Source of the DNA: Parcubacteria bacterium C7867-008
GTDB lineage: Bacteria; Patescibacteria; Paceibacteria; UBA9973; UBA2103
Assembly: GCA_001189215.1 (NCBI GenBank)
Contig: LFCR01000006.1
Location: 124,001 to 188,000, forward strand
Length of the DNA: 64,000 bases
Direction of reading: 5' to 3'
Below, in pieces: positions 60,819 through 64,000 of this stretch (within the stretch, counting starts at the first letter, position 1; the number at the start of each line of letters is the position of its first letter). The notes under the pieces are model-generated. The model had not been told where the DNA came from, did not search any database, and saw only the letters and a list, made by a program, of their open reading frames with translations. The position numbers were made by a program, and so were the translations under genes.

Positions 60819-62501
60819 ATGGTTCGCGAATTCCTCAGTAAAATAACAGCACCAGTACGCGGCCTTCACCAGGCCGCGTACCTGCTTGCACTGCTGACCC
60901 TCGCGTCCCAGCTTCTTGCGCTCGCCCGTGATCGCATATTCGCCCATACCTTTGGTGCAAGCGAAGTGCTGGATATGTACTATGCTGCGTTCAAGATTCC
61001 AGACTTAGTGTTTGCTCTTGTGGCATCGTTGGTCTCGGCATACGTACTTATTCCAATGATCTCCGGAATGGAGAAGAAAGAGGCGCGACGATTGCTCTCA
61101 GAAACAGCAACCTTCCTGGTAATAACGGGAGGGTTTGCTTGTATCCTGCTTGCAATCTTCGCGCCGAACTTCGTCTTCATTCTATTTCCAGGATTTTCAG
61201 CATCACCGAATGCAGATATGTTTGTTGGACTCGTACGCGTACTCCTCCTTCAACCAATTCTGCTTGGTCTCTCAGGTATTCTGGGTAGCGTAACGCAGAT
61301 TAAACGCCGTTTCGTCTTGTTCGCACTCTCACCGGTGCTATACAACCTGGGTATCATCTTTGGAACAGTATTTCTGTACCCGGACTACGGCATTATTGGT
61401 ATTGGTATAGGTGTACTCATAGGAGCCACTGCGCACCTCCTCCTTAATGTGCCAACAGCATTTGGTGCAAAGTTGCTTCCATATCCACGCATTCCTTCAT
61501 ACAAAGTGATACTGTCTGTGGTGCGAAACTCAGTACCACGTTCACTTGCTCTGGGCATGGGTACTGTTACCACGCTTGGTTTGCTTGCGATTGCAAATCG
61601 ATTAGGAAGTGGTTCGGTCTCTGTATTTACTCTTGCCAGTAATCTTGAAGCAGTACCCTTGTCTCTTATTGGGGCTGCCTATGCCACAGCAGCATTCCCG
61701 GTGCTCGCTGAACAGCACGGGAAAGGGAAGACAGAGGAGTTCCAAGCCACTATCTATGCTGCTGCACGACACATCATTCTGTGGTCTTCAGTGATCCTTG
61801 TGCTCACTGTGGTATTGCGAGCACACATCGTACGTATCATTCTTGGCTCGGGTGCATTTGATTGGGATGCGACTCGACTCACTGCAGCAATTCTGGGCAT
61901 CATGGTGCTTTCGCTTATTGCGCAAGGAATTATCCTTCTTGCTGCGCGCGCCTTCTATGCAGCACACCGTTCCTGGAACCCACTACTCGTGCAGCTCGCA
62001 GACTGTGGTATTTCCATACTGGGTGCTATTGGATTCCTCGGGCTTGCAAAGGCAATTCCTGAGGTACGTTACTTTGTTGAATCGCTCTTCCGTGTAACGG
62101 ATGTTCCAGGGTCTGAGATTCTGTTTGTAGCCTGTGGATTCACTCTTGGGCAACTCATCATGGGCACCGTTGCACTCATTACGCTTCGCACGGTTGCTCC
62201 AGGAGCTGCGCGTGAACTTATCCGCCCTATCCTTGAATCCTTCGGTGCTGCTCTTCTGGGAGGTACTGCTGCATATGGTGCTCTTACGCTCATGGGTAAC
62301 ATTGCCCCACTCACCACACTCCCGGTTGTAGTTGCAGAGGGCGCTGTGGCTGGTATGGTGGGTCTAGCAGTGGCTTGTGCGGTGCTCTTCATGCTTCAGA
62401 ACAAAGAGATGCGCGCTATAGGAAGCGCTCTCCTGAAGCTTCGTAATCTCCGCGCTCTTAAGCCATACGCTCCAATAGGAAATGACGAAACACATACGTA
62501 A
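60819..62501 (+). CDS. murJ: Lipid II flippase MurJ
   Basis: 560 residues, about 14 membrane helices of the MVF/MOP fold. ASQLLALARDRIFAHTFGAS, LDMYYAAFKIPDLVFALVAS and SVRNSVPRSLALGMGTVTTL, with conserved Arg/Asp in the cavity, fit MurJ. It moves lipid-linked peptidoglycan precursor across the membrane, complementing UppP/PAP2 and MltG. It starts 9 nt after the TPR gene with AGAGGA upstream, and overlaps lepA by 20 nt. Confidence 0.93.
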   Translation: MVREFLSKITAPVRGLHQAAYLLALLTLASQLLALARDRIFAHTFGASEVLDMYYAAFKIPDLVFALVASLVSAYVLIPMISGMEKKEARRLLSETATFLVITGGFACILLAIFAPNFVFILFPGFSASPNADMFVGLVRVLLLQPILLGLSGILGSVTQIKRRFVLFALSPVLYNLGIIFGTVFLYPDYGIIGIGIGVLIGATAHLLLNVPTAFGAKLLPYPRIPSYKVILSVVRNSVPRSLALGMGTVTTLGLLAIANRLGSGSVSVFTLASNLEAVPLSLIGAAYATAAFPVLAEQHGKGKTEEFQATIYAAARHIILWSSVILVLTVVLRAHIVRIILGSGAFDWDATRLTAAILGIMVLSLIAQGIILLAARAFYAAHRSWNPLLVQLADCGISILGAIGFLGLAKAIPEVRYFVESLFRVTDVPGSEILFVACGFTLGQLIMGTVALITLRTVAPGAARELIRPILESFGAALLGGTAAYGALTLMGNIAPLTTLPVVVAEGAVAGMVGLAVACAVLFMLQNKEMRAIGSALLKLRNLRALKPYAPIGNDETHT

Positions 62502-64000
62502 CTTTTCAATTATTGCTCACATCGATCACGGAAAGTCGACCCTCGCGGATCGACTTCTTGAACGTACCGGTACCATTGAAGCACGTAAGATGCGTGATCA
62601 GGTGCTCGACAAAATGGATCTAGAGCGAGAGCGTGGCATCACGATTAAGATGCAGCCGGCTCGCATGAAGTACAAAGCAAAGGATGGTGAAGATTACATC
62701 CTAAATCTGATCGATACTCCAGGACACATAGACTTTGCGTACGAGGTATCCCGTGCACTTTCCGCCGTGGAAGGAGTAATTCTACTCGTAGATTCAACAC
62801 AAGGTGTACAAGCACAAACTCTCACCACACTTAGTATGGCAAAGAAGGCAGGGTGTGTGATCATCCCAGTGCTTTCTAAGATTGATGCTCCTGCTGCACG
62901 TATTGATGATGTAACGCTTGAACTAGCTGAACTTCTTGATGTAGCACCTGAAACAGTCATGGCAGTATCGGGCCGTACGGGCGAAGGAGTTGAAGATCTC
63001 CTAGAAGAGATTGTGCGTTTGGTACCAGCACCTCGTGTGAGTGAAGGTGATTCACCACGTGCTCTCATCTTCGACTTCTCCTACTCAACACATCGTGGCA
63101 TTGCCGTCTTTGCCCGTGTGTTTGATGGGACTCTAAAGAAAGGGGACTTACTGCGCTTTGCTGCAGCTGGTACACGATTTACTGCACTTGAGACAGGTAT
63201 ATTTATGCCGGATGAAGTAGCAACAGAATCACTTTCAGCAGGAGAGATCGGATACATTGTTACGGGTGTGAAGGAGGCAGGTGTCGTAGCGGTGGGAGAT
63301 ACTATATATGCTGACCGTGCGAATATTCCACCTCTCGAAGGCTTTGATCGCCCACGTCCGGTGGTCTGGGCATCGGTATATCCAGAAAGCCAGGATGACC
63401 TTACTATGCTGCGTCAGGCACTTGAGCGTCTCCGTCTCTCAGATTCGTCCCTTTCATTTGAAGAGGAGTCATCGGGCGTACTCGGGCGTGGCTTCCGTTG
63501 TGGTTTCCTCGGTATGCTGCACCTTGAGATTGTTACCGAACGCCTTAAGCGTGAGTTCAACCTTACGCTCATTGTCACTATTCCAACGATTGCCTATACC
63601 GTTACTAATAAGCAAGGCAAGAAAGAGACTATTTATACCCCATCCAAGTTTCCTGCATTTGGTGATGTTGCAGAGATTGCTGAGCCTTGGGTTAAAGTTA
63701 TTCTTATTACCCCTCCAGAATCACTCTCTGGAATGATCCAACTCTTTCATGATCACGAGGGGGCAGTGATGGATACACAAACCCATTTGGATGGGCGTAT
63801 TGAACTTGCTGCAGAGATGCCACTTCGTGAGCTTATGCGCGGCTTCTTTGATCGTGTGAAGAACGTTTCTTCAGGATATGCATCACTTTCATACGAATTC
63901 CTTGATGAGCGCCCTGCTGACGTGGTGAAACTAGAGATCTATGTAGCTGATGAACCTGTACCAGCCTTTGCTCGCGTTGTATCACGTCGTCGCGTAGAGC
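62482..64000 (+). CDS. lepA: Elongation factor 4 (LepA), 3' end outside window
   Basis: The first 506 codons are present; the remaining roughly 95 lie beyond the edge. G1 AHIDHGKSTLADRLLERTG, G2 RGITIKMQPA, G3 DTPGHIDFAYEV and G4 LSKIDAPAA are intact. The LepA signatures ESSGVLGRGFRCGFLGMLHL and domain V (MPLRELMRGFFDRVKNVSSG) follow. LepA back-translocates or remodels ribosomes. ATG 62482 lies inside the end of murJ with AGGA just upstream, so translation is coupled. Confidence 0.96.
   Translation, partial: MTKHIRNFSIIAHIDHGKSTLADRLLERTGTIEARKMRDQVLDKMDLERERGITIKMQPARMKYKAKDGEDYILNLIDTPGHIDFAYEVSRALSAVEGVILLVDSTQGVQAQTLTTLSMAKKAGCVIIPVLSKIDAPAARIDDVTLELAELLDVAPETVMAVSGRTGEGVEDLLEEIVRLVPAPRVSEGDSPRALIFDFSYSTHRGIAVFARVFDGTLKKGDLLRFAAAGTRFTALETGIFMPDEVATESLSAGEIGYIVTGVKEAGVVAVGDTIYADRANIPPLEGFDRPRPVVWASVYPESQDDLTMLRQALERLRLSDSSLSFEEESSGVLGRGFRCGFLGMLHLEIVTERLKREFNLTLIVTIPTIAYTVTNKQGKKETIYTPSKFPAFGDVAEIAEPWVKVILITPPESLSGMIQLFHDHEGAVMDTQTHLDGRIELAAEMPLRELMRGFFDRVKNVSSGYASLSYEFLDERPADVVKLEIYVADEPVPAFARVVSRRRVE

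Noticed and set aside
1..64000. CRISPR array, insertion sequence, prophage or integron
   Set aside because: No spaced direct repeats, transposase, integrase, capsid or terminase frames were seen on either strand.

Overview
The window reads as chromosomal DNA of an ultra-small Patescibacteria/CPR bacterium, most likely Parcubacteria (Kaiserbacteria-like). This placement is an inference from gene content. It rests on small uncharacterised membrane proteins, a solitary PemK-type toxin, a Gmad2 protein, a DUF1653 protein, a membrane-anchored SBP_bac_5 protein with no permease, a TPR/murJ/lepA run, a B12-dependent ribonucleotide reductase and very few biosynthetic genes. Genes are dense, on both strands, in short transcription units separated by intrinsic terminators. 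I see no rRNA, CRISPR, insertion sequence or prophage.

Layout. 1-8.7 kb: partial purN, HAD phosphatase, PAP2 and UppP undecaprenyl-pyrophosphate phosphatases, two cold-shock proteins, tRNA hydroxylase TrhO, cupin, GIY-YIG protein, a PemK-like toxin with a likely frameshift near its start, RadC and an orphan response regulator. 9.4-11.6 kb: an SOS operon (lexA, a 61-residue ORF, Y-family polymerase) with a CGAAC-N4-GTTCG box inside the lexA promoter. 12-18.3 kb: MFS exporter and an RND pump/adaptor pair. 18.4-23.2 kb: envelope proteins (MliC-like, PG-binding, MltG) and a TrmB-type regulator. 23.3-29.3 kb: TypA, a small protein plus DapD, Gmad2 protein, DEAD-box helicase. 30-36.5 kb: a 749-residue HExxH protein, an H1-like membrane protein, DsbA, an sRNA candidate and a tRNA-like element, FMN reductase. 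36.6-42.3 kb: MsrA, GcrA, MsrB, VKOR, peroxiredoxin Q, Nth, a structured ncRNA and MutY, a concentration of oxidative-damage functions. 42.3-48.2 kb: MFS, RNase J, SBP, SecG. 48.3-52.4 kb: GroES/GroEL, LemA/HtpX, tRNA-Ser. 52.5-64 kb: coiled-coil protein, MGMT-like protein, DUF192, class II RNR, RNase P RNA, O-antigen-ligase-like TPR protein, MurJ and the start of LepA.

Two expression styles stand out. About 20 genes have a -10-like hexamer 6-8 nt upstream of the ATG, so transcription should start at or within a base or two of the start codon (leaderless mRNAs). A second set of short, higher-GC, mostly single-gene units has Shine-Dalgarno sequences, and several of these also have complete -35/-10 promoters and their own terminators: 8710-9387, 25171-26821, 29328-30002, 37343-37846, 47859-48215 and 50501-50734. 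Housekeeping genes such as groEL, typA and htpX show neither style but have pyrimidine-rich, SD-less leaders. The contrast suggests that the higher-GC units have a different origin or a different translation mode.

Functional links: DsbA and VKOR would form an oxidative-folding pair; MsrA/MsrB/PrxQ/Nth/MutY repair oxidative damage; LexA controls the Y-family polymerase; UppP, PAP2, MurJ and MltG act in the lipid II/peptidoglycan cycle; the two cold-shock proteins and the helicase have cold-shock-like leaders. All positions and motifs were read by eye; no search, folding or base-composition computation was run.
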